From Pseudomonas putida (GTDB lineage: Bacteria > Pseudomonadota > Gammaproteobacteria > Pseudomonadales > Pseudomonadaceae), in contig NZ_MNAH01000001.1 in the NCBI RefSeq assembly GCF_001976065.1, forward strand, positions 1,320,412 to 1,384,411: DNA of 64,000 nucleotides, in the 5' to 3' direction. The notes beneath the pieces were generated by a model, which was not told the DNA's origin, did not search any database, and saw only the letters and a program-made list of their open reading frames with translations. This document shows, in pieces, positions 46,227-55,389 of the stretch. Position 1 is the stretch's first letter, and every line of letters starts with the position of its first letter. Position numbers and translations under genes: made by a program.

Positions 46227-47201
46227 TCATCCGGGCAGATATTCAGTCATGAACTGCTCGATCACGGCGCTGAAATCCTCATCCGCCGTGAACCCCAGGT
46301 CCCGGGAATAGGTGGCGCAGAAGGACCCGGGCCATGAACCGACGATGCGCTCGATCGCCGGATTGCGCTCCAGGCGAATCCGTGCGGCCACTTCCTCGCC
46401 GGCGATCTGGCGCAGGGCATCGATCATCCGTTCGACGGTAATCGACAGGCCTGGCATGTTGATCACCCGGCCCTCGGTCAATCGCTCGCTTGAGAGCTCA
46501 TGACCATGGATCAGGTTTTCAATGGCCAGCGCTGGCGACATCAGCCAGAGCCGCGTATCGAGGGCCACCGGACACACGCTGGGCTGGCCGTTGAGTGGTT
46601 CGCGGATGATGCCGCTGGCGAAGCTCGAAGCGGCCAGGTTGGGTTTGCCCGGGCGCACAACGATGGTCGGCATGCGCAGGCTGCGGCCGTCGACGAAACC
46701 GCGTCGGCTGTAGTCGGCGAGCAGCAGGTCGTTCATGGCTTTCTGCGTGCCATAGGAACTCTGAGGAGCCCAGACCTGATCGTCGCGGACCTTTTCAGGC
46801 AGTTGCCCGCCGAACACCGCGACGGAGCTGGTCATCACCCATTTCGGGCAGGTGCCGAGCAGGCGAATGCGTTCGAGCATATCCTGGGTCGCGGTGAAGT
46901 TGATGCGCATGCCCAGTTCGAAGTCGGCCTCCGCCTGGCTGGAAACCACCGCAGCCAGATGGAAGATGCTGTCAGTGCTGGCATCGATCAGGCTGTCCAG
47001 CACTTCAGGGTCGGCGATATCGCCACACACCACGGTTACCCGCGGATCATCGATGCCCTGGAGTGCAACCATGTCGAAGGCGACGATTTGCCTGATGGGT
47101 TGGGACTGGCCGGCGCGGTCGGTGAGCGAACCACGCGACAGCAGGGCCTGGATCAGGCGGCGGCCAAGGAAGCCGGCGGCACCGGTCACGAGAATTTTCA
47201 T
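46227..47201 (-). CDS. denD: D-erythronate dehydrogenase
   Basis: This 324-residue extended short-chain dehydrogenase has the NAD motif VTGAAGFLGRRL (residues 5-16). The Tyr-Lys pair in SSYGTQKAMND (near 148-158) is the catalytic YxxxK. RPGKPNLAASSFASGIIREPL matches the DenD family. It oxidises D-erythronate to 2-oxo-tetronate. The neighbours otnK, otnC and otnI complete the route, which fixes the assignment better than sequence alone. Confidence 0.9.
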   Translation of the reverse strand: MKILVTGAAGFLGRRLIQALLSRGSLTDRAGQSQPIRQIVAFDMVALQGIDDPRVTVVCGDIADPEVLDSLIDASTDSIFHLAAVVSSQAEADFELGMRINFTATQDMLERIRLLGTCPKWVMTSSVAVFGGQLPEKVRDDQVWAPQSSYGTQKAMNDLLLADYSRRGFVDGRSLRMPTIVVRPGKPNLAASSFASGIIREPLNGQPSVCPVALDTRLWLMSPALAIENLIHGHELSSERLTEGRVINMPGLSITVERMIDALRQIAGEEVAARIRLERNPAIERIVGSWPGSFCATYSRDLGFTADEDFSAVIEQFMTEYLPG

Positions 47202-47216
47202 GAGTTACTCCAAACG

Positions 47217-48527
47217 TCAACGGTTGACGAGTTTTCCGGGAATTCTGAAGACCAGCAGGGCACCGAGGAACAGCGCGCTTGCCATCACATACATGCCGAT
47301 CGTGGTGCTGTGGGTGGTGTCTTTGAGGAAGCCCATCAGGTACGGCGAGACGAAGCCCGCCAGGTTGCCCCAGGAGTTGATCAGGGCAATGCCGGCAGCT
47401 GCTGCGGTACCGCCGAGGAACGCGGTCGGCAGGCTCCAGAACAGCGGCAGGGTGCTCATGGCGCCCATGGAGCCCAGGGTCAGGCCGATCATGGATACCG
47501 TGAAGTTGTCGCTCCAGGTGGCGGAGATGAACAGGCCGATACCGCCCAGCACCGCGGTCAGCGCCAGGTGCCAGCGACGCTCGCGCAACCGGTCGGCGCT
47601 GCGCGACACCAGGATCATGGTCATGGCCGCGGCGGCATAAGGGATGGCGGTGAGCATTCCTACCTGCAATACATCGCTGACGCCGGCCTGGCGAATCAGC
47701 GTCGGCAACCAGAAACCCACGGTGTAGAAGCCGGCGATCATGCAGAAGTAGATAGCTGTCAGCAGCCAGATACGCGGCTGCAGGAACACCTCTTTCAGGC
47801 TGTGGGTTTGATGGCCAGCGGTTTCGGCGTCGATGCGGGTCTGCAGCAGGTGTTTCTCTTCGCTGGTCAGCCAGCTCGCCTTGGAGATCCGGTCGCTGAG
47901 GCAGAAGATCACCAGGATGCCGACGGCGATCGAAGGCAGCCCTTCGAGAAAGAACAGCCATTGCCAGCCGGCAAACCCATGGTCACCGTTGAACGCACTC
48001 ATGATCCAGCCGGACAGGGGCGCACCAATCAGCCCGGACAGCGGCACTGCCGTCGCGAACAGGGCGTACATCTTGCCGCGGCGATGGGTCGGGAACCAGT
48101 AGGACAGATAGAGGATGACACCCGGGTAGAACCCGGCTTCGGCGATCCCCAGCAGGAAGCGCATGATGTAGAAGGACATGGGCGTGCTGACCAGGGCCAT
48201 GGCCGAGGAAATGATGCCCCAGGTGATCATGATGCGCGCGATCCACAACCGCGCGCCGACGCGATGCAGGATCAGGTTGCTGGGAATTTCCACGAGGAAG
48301 TAGGCAATGAAGAAAATCCCTGCGCCAAGACCATAGACGGCTTCGGAAAATTGCAGATCGTCGGACATCTGCAATTTGGCGAAACCCACGTTCACCCGGT
48401 CCAGATAGGCGACGAGGTAGCACAGCAACAACAGCGGCAGAATTCGCCATGCGACCTTGCGATACGCCAGGTCCTCGAAGCGATCGGCGGGCGCGATGGC
48501 ACCGGTTTGAATCACTGATTCAGTCAT
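47217..48527 (-). CDS. MFS transporter, anion:cation symporter (ACS) type, probable erythronate uptake
   Basis: This 436-residue protein has 12 TM helices and ACS-family signatures: AYLDRVNVGFAKLQM (near 40-54), RFLLGIAEAGFYPGVILYLSYWF (near 120-142) and GWQWLFFLEGLPS (near 175-188). ACS transporters import sugar acids. As first gene of the denD-otn operon, 15 nt before denD, it is the probable D-erythronate or related four-carbon acid importer. Confidence 0.88.
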   Translation of the reverse strand: MTESVIQTGAIAPADRFEDLAYRKVAWRILPLLLLCYLVAYLDRVNVGFAKLQMSDDLQFSEAVYGLGAGIFFIAYFLVEIPSNLILHRVGARLWIARIMITWGIISSAMALVSTPMSFYIMRFLLGIAEAGFYPGVILYLSYWFPTHRRGKMYALFATAVPLSGLIGAPLSGWIMSAFNGDHGFAGWQWLFFLEGLPSIAVGILVIFCLSDRISKASWLTSEEKHLLQTRIDAETAGHQTHSLKEVFLQPRIWLLTAIYFCMIAGFYTVGFWLPTLIRQAGVSDVLQVGMLTAIPYAAAAMTMILVSRSADRLRERRWHLALTAVLGGIGLFISATWSDNFTVSMIGLTLGSMGAMSTLPLFWSLPTAFLGGTAAAAGIALINSWGNLAGFVSPYLMGFLKDTTHSTTIGMYVMASALFLGALLVFRIPGKLVNR

Positions 48528-48608
48528 GTGTTTCCCCCATCCTTATTTTTGTAGTGGGTGACGTTTGTTTTTATCGGATTAACATGAAGGTCGGTTTTTT
48601 ATCATAAT

Positions 48609-48619
48609 ACGTCATACGA
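48609..48619. promoter_or_regulatory. Candidate GntR/FadR-type operator
   Basis: ACGTCATACGA in the 163-bp divergent region is one base off the FadR-subfamily consensus TNGTNNNACNA. It lies between the transporter operon and the GntR gene, where autoregulation and operon repression would be expected. The match is short, so it is tentative. Confidence 0.4.
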
Positions 48620-48690
48620 ATTCAAGAAGCAGAAGTCAGGGAGGACGACGGGTCTAAAATGCAGTACCGTTCACCGATTTGAGCCCAGAG

Positions 48691-49476
48691 ATGCCTATGC
48701 CCACTCCTGACAAAACTCCCTGTTCCGCCGAGGCGCTGGCCGTTCTGAAGGACTCCGCCAAGGGCACGCTGTCCGACCAGGTGACGGCGGCCCTGAAGGC
48801 CTATATCGCCAATGGCGAGGTGCTGCCAGGTGCCCGCCTGCCCACGGAGCCCGTGCTATCGGAGCGTTTCGGGGTCAGCAGGACGGTCATCCGCGAGGCG
48901 ATTTCGCGACTGAAATCTGCCGGTCTGGTCGAGGTTCGCCAGGGCAGCGGCACTGTCGTCAGCGAAGGTGCGCACATCAAGGCGTTCACCATTGACCTGG
49001 ATGTCAGTGGGTCTATCGAGGCCGTATTGCGGGTTACCGAGCTGCGCCGCGGTATCGAAGGGGAGGCGGCGGCACTGGCGGCACAGCGGCATTCGCCAGC
49101 GCAGCTGGAGGCTATCCACCAGGCGCTGAAGGCCATCGATGCCGCCGAGCAGGCGGGGCGCGATGGCGTCGAGGAAGACCTGGGGTTCCATCACTCGATT
49201 TCCAGGGCAACGGGCAATCCGCTGTACCCATCACTGCACGAATTCATCGCCCAGTACATCAAGGAAGCGATCCGCATCACCCGTTCCAACGAGGAGCGCC
49301 GCCGCGACCTGGCCAAGACGGTGCGGGTCGAACACTTTGCCGTGTACGCCGCCATCGCCGCACGCGACCCTGAAGGCGCGCGCCACGCTGCGCTCAACCA
49401 TATCAATAACGCGGTCGAGCGGCTCAAGAGTGCCGATCCCGCGTTCTGGCAGAACCCGGGGGCGCGAACCTCGTAG
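48691..49476 (+). CDS. GntR-family transcriptional regulator, FadR subfamily
   Basis: This 261-residue regulator has an N-terminal winged helix (about 25-95; PGARLPTEPVLSERFGVSRT then REAISRLKSAGLVEVRQGSGTVV) and a helical FCD effector domain with metal/ligand positions (GFHHSISRATGN, HFAVYAAIAARDPEGARHA). It is divergent from the erythronate operon and should repress it, with erythronate or a downstream intermediate as inducer. The ATG at 48691 is chosen; 48697 is an alternative. Confidence 0.88.
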   Translation: MPMPTPDKTPCSAEALAVLKDSAKGTLSDQVTAALKAYIANGEVLPGARLPTEPVLSERFGVSRTVIREAISRLKSAGLVEVRQGSGTVVSEGAHIKAFTIDLDVSGSIEAVLRVTELRRGIEGEAAALAAQRHSPAQLEAIHQALKAIDAAEQAGRDGVEEDLGFHHSISRATGNPLYPSLHEFIAQYIKEAIRITRSNEERRRDLAKTVRVEHFAVYAAIAARDPEGARHAALNHINNAVERLKSADPAFWQNPGARTS

Positions 49477-49497
49477 CTCCGCGCGCGTTCACCGCGG

Positions 49498-50100
49498 ACC
49501 TGTAGGAGCCCGGCTTGCCGGCGAAGGCGGCCTTGGATGTTGCGGTGGTCTTTTGGGCTTCTTCGCTGGCAAGCCAGCTCCTACAATGTTTTGTGTTGGG
49601 CGTGGAGGCGTGTTCGCCGCGGACCTGTAGGAGCCCGGCTTGCCGGCGATGGTGGCCTTGAATGTTGCGGTGGTCTTTAGGGCCTCTTCGCTGGCAAGCC
49701 AGCTCCTACAATGTTTTGTGTTGGGCGTGGAGGCGTGGGCACCGCGGACCTGTAGGAGCCGGCTTGCCGGCGATGGTGGCCTTGAATGTTGCGGTGATCT
49801 TTTGGGCCTCTTCGCTGGCAAGCCAGCTCCTACAATGTTTTGTGTGGGCGTGGAGGCGTGGGCACCGCGGACCTGTAGGAGCCCGGCTTGCCGGCGATGG
49901 TGGCCTTGAATGTTGCGGTGATCTTTTGGGCCTCTTCGCTGGCAAGCCAGCTCCTACAATGTTTTGTGTTGGGCTTGATGGCGTGGGCACCGCGGACCTG
50001 TAGGAGCCCGGCTTGCCGGCGAAGGCGGCCTTGAATGTTGCGGTGATCTTTTGGGCCTCTTCGCTGGCAAGCCAGCTCCTACAATGTTTTGTGTTGGGCG
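49498..50100. repeat. REP array, 5 units of ~125 bp (opposite orientation)
   Basis: Units start with GTAGGAGCCCGGCTTGCCGG (one GTAGGAGCCGGCTTGCCGG) at 49502, 49627, 49752, 49875 and 50000 (spacing 125, 125, 123, 125). Each includes the inverted partner GCTGGCAAGCCAGCTCCTAC and the linker AATGTTTTGTGTTGGGCGTG. It is the same family as the 22.1-kb array, with the REP heads swapped. It lies between convergent GntR and TonB-receptor genes. No real gene is seen. Confidence 0.95.
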
Positions 50101-50126
50101 TGGAGCCTTGGCCGCAAGTCAGGACC

Positions 50127-52253
50127 TCACAACAGGCTCCACGACACCCCGACATACACCGCCATGCCTTCGCCCGGCGTCGAGCGCGCCGCGTCCTGAC
50201 CTTTGTCGTCGTAGCCCGGCGTGACGGTGGCGGCGTAGTGCTTGTCGGTCAGGTTGCGCATGTCTACCCACGTCTGCCAGTCACCCTTGGGCGCGTTGTA
50301 GCCCAGTGTCGCGCCGAACAGCGCATAGGGATCGGCGTAGTAGCTATTGGCGTAATCGACCGCCACCTTGGACACCCATTGCGTGTTCAGCGCGGCGAAG
50401 AAACCCTGGGGCCAGTCGTAGCGCAGTTCGCCCTGGTAGTAGTGCATCGGCAGGCCCGGAAGGCGGTTGTCGCCGAAGCGTTCGTCGTCCTGGTAGTGGA
50501 AGTCGCTGAAGGTATAGCTCTGGCGCAGGCTCAATTCTGCGCCATCGTTGCCCGACCACAGGTTGCTCAGCAGGCTGGCTTCCACGCCCTGGTGCACGGT
50601 CGGACTGGCGTTGAGCTCGTAGGGTGTGGTGGCGTTGGCGTCCGGCAACACCGAGAGCAGTTCGTGGCGTACCTGGGCGTAATACCAGGCCAGGCTCCAT
50701 TGGCCCATCGCGCTGTCGCCGCGACCGCCGAGTTCCAGGGTGGTCGCGGTCTGGTTCTGCAGCTCGATCGGATCGCGCTGGGTGCCGGTAGCCGGGCCGC
50801 TGTCTGCCGGGAAGCGAACGTTCGAGCTGTAGATCAGCGACCAGGGGTGCGGTGCCTCGACCGAGCGGCTGAGATTGCCGAAAAGTTGCAGGTCGGGGGT
50901 CAGTTGGTAGCGCAGGCCCAGGCGCGGAGCGTAGTCCCAGTCGCCCATACTGGTCTTGCCACCCCCTGGCGGGTAAGTCACCGCGCTTTCCCGGCGGGTG
51001 TAGATGGCCGCCAGGCCAGTGGTCAGCCACAGGTCGTCGGCGATCTCCAGGTCATTGCCCGCATGCAGGACGCTGTCCGAACCCTGGTAGGTGAAGTTGC
51101 GCATGGCGGTGCCCGGCGCATAACCGGCAGTGTTGCCGCTGGGGATGCGTACTTCCTCGCTGGCACCGGCATTGGGCAGGTGCCTGGTCACGCGCAGGCC
51201 CAGGGTGCTTTGGCTCTGCAGGCCCCAGAGGGTGTCGCGACGCTTGTAGTCGAACGTGCCGCTGACATCGGTGTACGCCACCTTCAGGCGATTGGGGCCC
51301 TCGCGCAGGTCCATGGGGTAGTCATGGTAGGCAAGGCCGGCCTGGATGCTTGAGTCGTCATCGATGTAGTAGGTGGTCTTGTTGCCGATAAAGGTGCTGC
51401 CCGGTTGTTCACGGCGATCGTCCCGCGCCACGTAGGCGGGGTTGGCCGCCCGCGGGTCGTGCTCGATGGAGTGCTTGGTCACCCGGCCGGCGAGGTCGTT
51501 GTCGGTCTGGCGGTGGCGCAGGTAGAAGCGCGTTTCCAGGTTCGGGTTGAAGCGATAACCGAAGTTGGCGATGACGCCCTGGCTGTCGCTGGCGGTGTGA
51601 TCCTGATAGCCGTCGGCGCGGGCATCGGTCAGGGCCATGTAGTAGTCGAAGTCGCCCAGCACCTGCCCGGAACTGACTTGGCGCTGCTGATAACCGTGGC
51701 TGCCCGTCGCGTAGCGCACCTGAAGCTTGGGGGCGTTGTAGCCGGTGTGGCTGACGTAGTCGATGGCCCCGCCCAGGGCCAGGGCACCGCGGTCGAAACC
51801 GTTGGCGCCGCGCAGGACTTCGACGTGGTCAAGCCACAGCGGCTCCAGCAGTTCGTAGGGCGTGCCGCCGGGGCCGGTCAGCGGCAGGCCGTCGAGCATG
51901 GCGTACAGCCCCGAGGCGTGGGCGCCCGGCGCCCGGTTGATCCCCGAACCGCGGATCGAGATCTTCACCCCTTCGTTGCCCGCCGACTGGGCATAGACCC
52001 CCGGCTGATAGGCCAGCACATCCTGATTGCTCGCCACCCGGCCCTGCAGGGGGCGGCGCATGTCGACCAGGTTGGTGCCGCCGGGCACCTGCTCGAGCCG
52101 GGCCTTGGCCTCCTCGATGCCCTGGTCTTCGTCGCTCTGGTCCTCGGCCCCGATCAGCACTTGTCCCAACTCAAGGCCCTGGGCCTCGGCCAGCGCCGGA
52201 CAGACGAGGGCCAGGCCGAGCAATGCGGCGGACAGGGAATGGGGCGAGGGCAT
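50127..52253 (-). CDS. TonB-dependent outer-membrane receptor
   Basis: This 708-residue protein has a signal peptide (cleavage near AEAQG), then a plug domain (about 50-170; ISIRGSGINRAPGAHASG, GLPLTGPGGTPYELLEPLWLDHVEVLRGANG) and a 22-strand-type barrel ending in VSWSLL. A TonB box is not obvious. The substrate is not evident, and no Fur box was recognised upstream. The start at 52253 has GGAG 8 nt upstream; the 52355 start extends into a non-signal sequence. It lies downstream of an amine-type permease operon, separated by REPs, so a link is only possible. Confidence 0.87.
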   Translation of the reverse strand: MPSPHSLSAALLGLALVCPALAEAQGLELGQVLIGAEDQSDEDQGIEEAKARLEQVPGGTNLVDMRRPLQGRVASNQDVLAYQPGVYAQSAGNEGVKISIRGSGINRAPGAHASGLYAMLDGLPLTGPGGTPYELLEPLWLDHVEVLRGANGFDRGALALGGAIDYVSHTGYNAPKLQVRYATGSHGYQQRQVSSGQVLGDFDYYMALTDARADGYQDHTASDSQGVIANFGYRFNPNLETRFYLRHRQTDNDLAGRVTKHSIEHDPRAANPAYVARDDRREQPGSTFIGNKTTYYIDDDSSIQAGLAYHDYPMDLREGPNRLKVAYTDVSGTFDYKRRDTLWGLQSQSTLGLRVTRHLPNAGASEEVRIPSGNTAGYAPGTAMRNFTYQGSDSVLHAGNDLEIADDLWLTTGLAAIYTRRESAVTYPPGGGKTSMGDWDYAPRLGLRYQLTPDLQLFGNLSRSVEAPHPWSLIYSSNVRFPADSGPATGTQRDPIELQNQTATTLELGGRGDSAMGQWSLAWYYAQVRHELLSVLPDANATTPYELNASPTVHQGVEASLLSNLWSGNDGAELSLRQSYTFSDFHYQDDERFGDNRLPGLPMHYYQGELRYDWPQGFFAALNTQWVSKVAVDYANSYYADPYALFGATLGYNAPKGDWQTWVDMRNLTDKHYAATVTPGYDDKGQDAARSTPGEGMAVYVGVSWSLL

Positions 52254-52432
52254 TGAGAAACTCCAGACGGGGGAACGGGCAGTGAAGTCATGCGACGCAT
52301 GAAGGAACGAAGGGAGCACATGGCGATTTTGTTTTATTGCCAGGGACAGGGTCATCGGCAGGGGCGAGCCTGCCGTGAATGGCGACCGCCGATGTCGAGG
52401 AAGGGGCTTTTGCGCGGATGCACCTGACTACT

Positions 52433-52534
52433 GCAGGAGCTGGCTTGCCAGCGCTGGGGCCTGAAAGAGCAGCGCAAGTCTCAAGGCCGCCTTCGCTGCG
52501 ATGCGGCGGCCCGACAAGTCAACTCCTCCAGGAC
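52433..52534. repeat. REP element pair
   Basis: CAGGAGCTGGCTTGCCAGCG and an inverted partner ending in GTCAACTCCTCCAGG, with a diverged second half (GCTGCGATGCGGCGGCCCGAC). It lies between the permease stop and the TonB receptor start. The 52254-52535 interval shows no riboswitch or gene. Confidence 0.7.
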
Positions 52535-52535
52535 T

Positions 52536-54092
52536 TCAGCGTTTATTCAACGCCGCTTCAGCCGCCGCAATTTCGGCCTGGCGCTTGACGATCATGTCGC
52601 CCACCGGCGGGCCCTGGAAGCGGCGCGCTTCGAAGCCGAACCAGACGATGGCCGTCAACACCAGGAAGCCGATGGTGATGTACAACGCCCAGTCGTTCGG
52701 TGGCTGGATGCCGATGACGAAGATGATCACCATCGACAGGACCGAGAGCAGGGCAAACACCGTGTACCAGAAGCGCCCGATGTTCCACGGCCCCATGGTC
52801 GGCCACCTCGAGGTCCCGTAGGCGAACAGGCCCAGCACGATGGGAATGATGAAGGAGAAGAACAGGAAGATCACCGTGCAGGAGACCACGATGGTGTAGA
52901 CCGGTGTCTCACCGACCGAGATCACCGATGAGCCCCAGTCGAACAGCACGGCGAGGGTAGCGCCGGTCCAGATTGCCGCCACCGGGCTGCGAAAGGTCGG
53001 CGAGACCGAGGACAGGGCTTTCGAGCAGGGCAGGCCGCCGTCACGGGAAAACGCGAAGATCATGCGCGAAACCGAGGTGACAGTGGCCAACCCGCAGAGC
53101 ACCTGGGAGATGAAAATCGCCACGTACAGCGCGTCCTTGAGCAGCGGATTGACCTGGGTGTTCATCGCCCAGAAGAACACGTTCCAGCCTTGCTTGGCCG
53201 CCTCGTCCATGCTCGGCAGCATCAGCACGAAGGCGCTGAGCATCACCCAGCCGAACAGCAGCGACCAGACCACCGACATGACCATGCCCCGAGGCACCGA
53301 CATGGCGGCATTGCGGGTTTCCTCGGAGGTGTGCGCGGAAGCGTCATAACCGGTGATGGTGTAGATCGGCAGCAGCAGGCCGAGCATGAAGATCCAGCCG
53401 TTGGACACCTGTGGCCAGACGCTGCCGCCGGCTTCGCCGGAATAGTTGCCGAAGGTCACCAGCCGGGAGAACTCGAAACTGGGGGCCGAGATCAGGCAGA
53501 CAATGGTCAGCGCCAGTGCGGTGGCGAAAATCAGGTAGCCGGAAAAGTCCGTCAGCCTGGCGGTCAGGCCGATGCCCAGGTGATTACACAAAGCCTGGAG
53601 CCCGGTGAGGATGGCCAGGAAAATCACCCGGGTCGTGGTGGTGTCCTCCATGCCCAGTGCCGGGCCGAAGGCACCGAAGAAAAAGTAGTAGGTGCCGACG
53701 TTGATCGCACCGAGCACCGTGACCAGCCCCAGCAGGTTGAACCAGGCCGTGAGCCAGCCAGTGAAGCGGTTGCCAAGGATCGAGCCCCAGTGATACAGGC
53801 CGCCTGCGGTGGGGTAGGCCGAGGAAATCTGCGCCATGGCCAGGGCGAACACCCCGGAAATCAGGCAACCGATCGGCCAGCCGATGCCGATCGAGGCGCC
53901 GCCCGCACCCGAGGTGCCCTGGGCCAGTGAGTTGATGCCGCCGGAGAGGATGCAGATGATCGAAAAGGAAATCGCGAAGTTGGAGAAAACCCCCATTCGT
54001 CGCGACAACTGCTGGGCATAGCCCATGCTGTGCAGCACCTTGACGTCATCGTCGTGCGGCGCGTCGGTGCCGGGCTGGCTTGCTGGGTTCAT
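52536..54092 (-). CDS. APC-superfamily amino acid / amine permease
   Basis: This 518-residue protein has 12 TM helices beginning after about residue 35 and APC-family features (GVFSNFAISFSIICILSGGIN, GWPIGCLISGVFALAMAQISSAYPTAGGLYHW, and ITGYDASAHTSEETRNA near residue 250). The latter motif is typical of the amino acid/choline/GABA branch. It lies 133 bp downstream of the iron alcohol dehydrogenase and is probably the importer for the amine handled by the glutamine-synthetase-like operon. The start at 54092 has AGGGG upstream. Confidence 0.88.
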   Translation of the reverse strand: MNPASQPGTDAPHDDDVKVLHSMGYAQQLSRRMGVFSNFAISFSIICILSGGINSLAQGTSGAGGASIGIGWPIGCLISGVFALAMAQISSAYPTAGGLYHWGSILGNRFTGWLTAWFNLLGLVTVLGAINVGTYYFFFGAFGPALGMEDTTTTRVIFLAILTGLQALCNHLGIGLTARLTDFSGYLIFATALALTIVCLISAPSFEFSRLVTFGNYSGEAGGSVWPQVSNGWIFMLGLLLPIYTITGYDASAHTSEETRNAAMSVPRGMVMSVVWSLLFGWVMLSAFVLMLPSMDEAAKQGWNVFFWAMNTQVNPLLKDALYVAIFISQVLCGLATVTSVSRMIFAFSRDGGLPCSKALSSVSPTFRSPVAAIWTGATLAVLFDWGSSVISVGETPVYTIVVSCTVIFLFFSFIIPIVLGLFAYGTSRWPTMGPWNIGRFWYTVFALLSVLSMVIIFVIGIQPPNDWALYITIGFLVLTAIVWFGFEARRFQGPPVGDMIVKRQAEIAAAEAALNKR

Positions 54093-54225
54093 CGTTGTGT
54101 GCCCCTTCAGGTTTGATACGCAGCCATCCGGGGTTCCGGATGGGTTGGTTTTCAACCCCTTGTCGTACTGCTCCTGTTTACAACCGCTAACCTGTTGCTG
54201 TTTCGATCATGGACCCTCGATCGAG

Positions 54226-55386
54226 TCAGAGACGGCCATGGAAAGCCGCCTGGAAAATTTCCGTCACGCCGGCCTTTGTCAACGGCAACGGATTGCCGCC
54301 GGCACTGGGGTCAACTATTGCCATGTCCGCGATCAGGTCAGCCCGTTGATCATCCACGCCCAGTTCGAACAGCGTATGGGGCACGGCGATGTCCTTGCGC
54401 AATTTGAGGACGAAGGCCAGGAAGCTGTCGAAGCCCGGGGAGGGCAGGTGCAGGTACGCGGCCAGGCGTGTGATGCGTTCCTCGATGGCCGGGCGATTGA
54501 ATTTGAGCACATAGGGCATCAGGGTGGCGTTGGTCATGCCGTGGTGGGTGTCGTACAGCGCGCCGATCGGATGCGCGAGGGCGTGCATCCCGCCCAGGCC
54601 TTTCTGGAAAGCAGTGGCGCCCATCGCCGCCGCCGCCAGCATCTGCCCGCGGGCATCGAGGTCCGAAGGGGTGTGCACGGCGCGCACCAGGGCATTGCTC
54701 ACCAGGCGCATGCCTTCGACCGCGATGCCATCGGCCATGGGGTGGAAACCCGGGGCGCAGTAGGACTCCAGGCAGTGCGCCAAGGCGTCCATGCCCGTGC
54801 CGGCGGTGACTTTGGCCGGCATGCCGACGGTCAGGGCCGGGTCGCTGATGACCACCCGTGGCATCATTTTCGGATGGAAGATGATGCGTTTAGTGTGGGT
54901 GCGATCATCGATGATCACCGCCGCACGGCCCACTTCAGAGCCCGTACCCGCGGTGGTCGGTACTGCAATGACCGGGGCGATGCGGCTTTCATCGGCGCGG
55001 GTCCAGTAGTCGCCGATGTCTTCGAAATCCCAGACCGGCCGGGTCTGGCCACTCATGAAGGCGATGAGCTTGCCCATGTCCAGGCCACTGCCACCGCCAA
55101 AGGCCACCACACCATCGTGGTTGCCTGCGCGCCAGGCTTCGAGCCCGCCGGCCAGGTTGGCTTCGACCGGATTGGGCTTGAGGTCGCAGAACAGCGCAGC
55201 GCCCAGCCCGGCATCGCGCAGAGCGTCGAGCGCAGCCGTGGTGATCGACGCGCGTCCCAGGCCACTGTCAGTGACCAGCAGCGGGCGCTGGATCCCCTGG
55301 CTACAACAGGTCTCGGCCAGTTCCGCGATGCGGCCGACACCGAAGCGGATGCTCGTAGGGTAGTTCCAGTTTCCAGTCAGGCTCAT
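54226..55386 (-). CDS. Iron-containing (group III) alcohol dehydrogenase
   Basis: This 386-residue protein has NAD motif GGGSGLDMGK (near 97-106), TTAGTGSEVG (near 145-154) and metal ligands in the helical half: DALAHCLESY (near 200), GGMHALAHPIGALYDTHHG (near 265-283). It oxidises an alcohol or reduces an aldehyde. It starts 3 nt after the aldehyde dehydrogenase stop, so the two form a coupled alcohol-to-acid module. Confidence 0.92.
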   Translation of the reverse strand: MSLTGNWNYPTSIRFGVGRIAELAETCCSQGIQRPLLVTDSGLGRASITTAALDALRDAGLGAALFCDLKPNPVEANLAGGLEAWRAGNHDGVVAFGGGSGLDMGKLIAFMSGQTRPVWDFEDIGDYWTRADESRIAPVIAVPTTAGTGSEVGRAAVIIDDRTHTKRIIFHPKMMPRVVISDPALTVGMPAKVTAGTGMDALAHCLESYCAPGFHPMADGIAVEGMRLVSNALVRAVHTPSDLDARGQMLAAAAMGATAFQKGLGGMHALAHPIGALYDTHHGMTNATLMPYVLKFNRPAIEERITRLAAYLHLPSPGFDSFLAFVLKLRKDIAVPHTLFELGVDDQRADLIADMAIVDPSAGGNPLPLTKAGVTEIFQAAFHGRL

Positions 55387-55389
55387 GGT

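Noticed and set aside
46500..48518. 672-residue open frame antisense to denD and the transporter
   Set aside because: It spans two real genes and their junction on the opposite strand; composition (His, Gln, Gly rich) is typical of antisense shadows.
52254..52535. Riboswitch or Fur box upstream of the TonB receptor
   Set aside because: Only a diverged REP pair is visible; no conserved cobalamin or TPP core and no Fur-type 19-mer could be found by eye.
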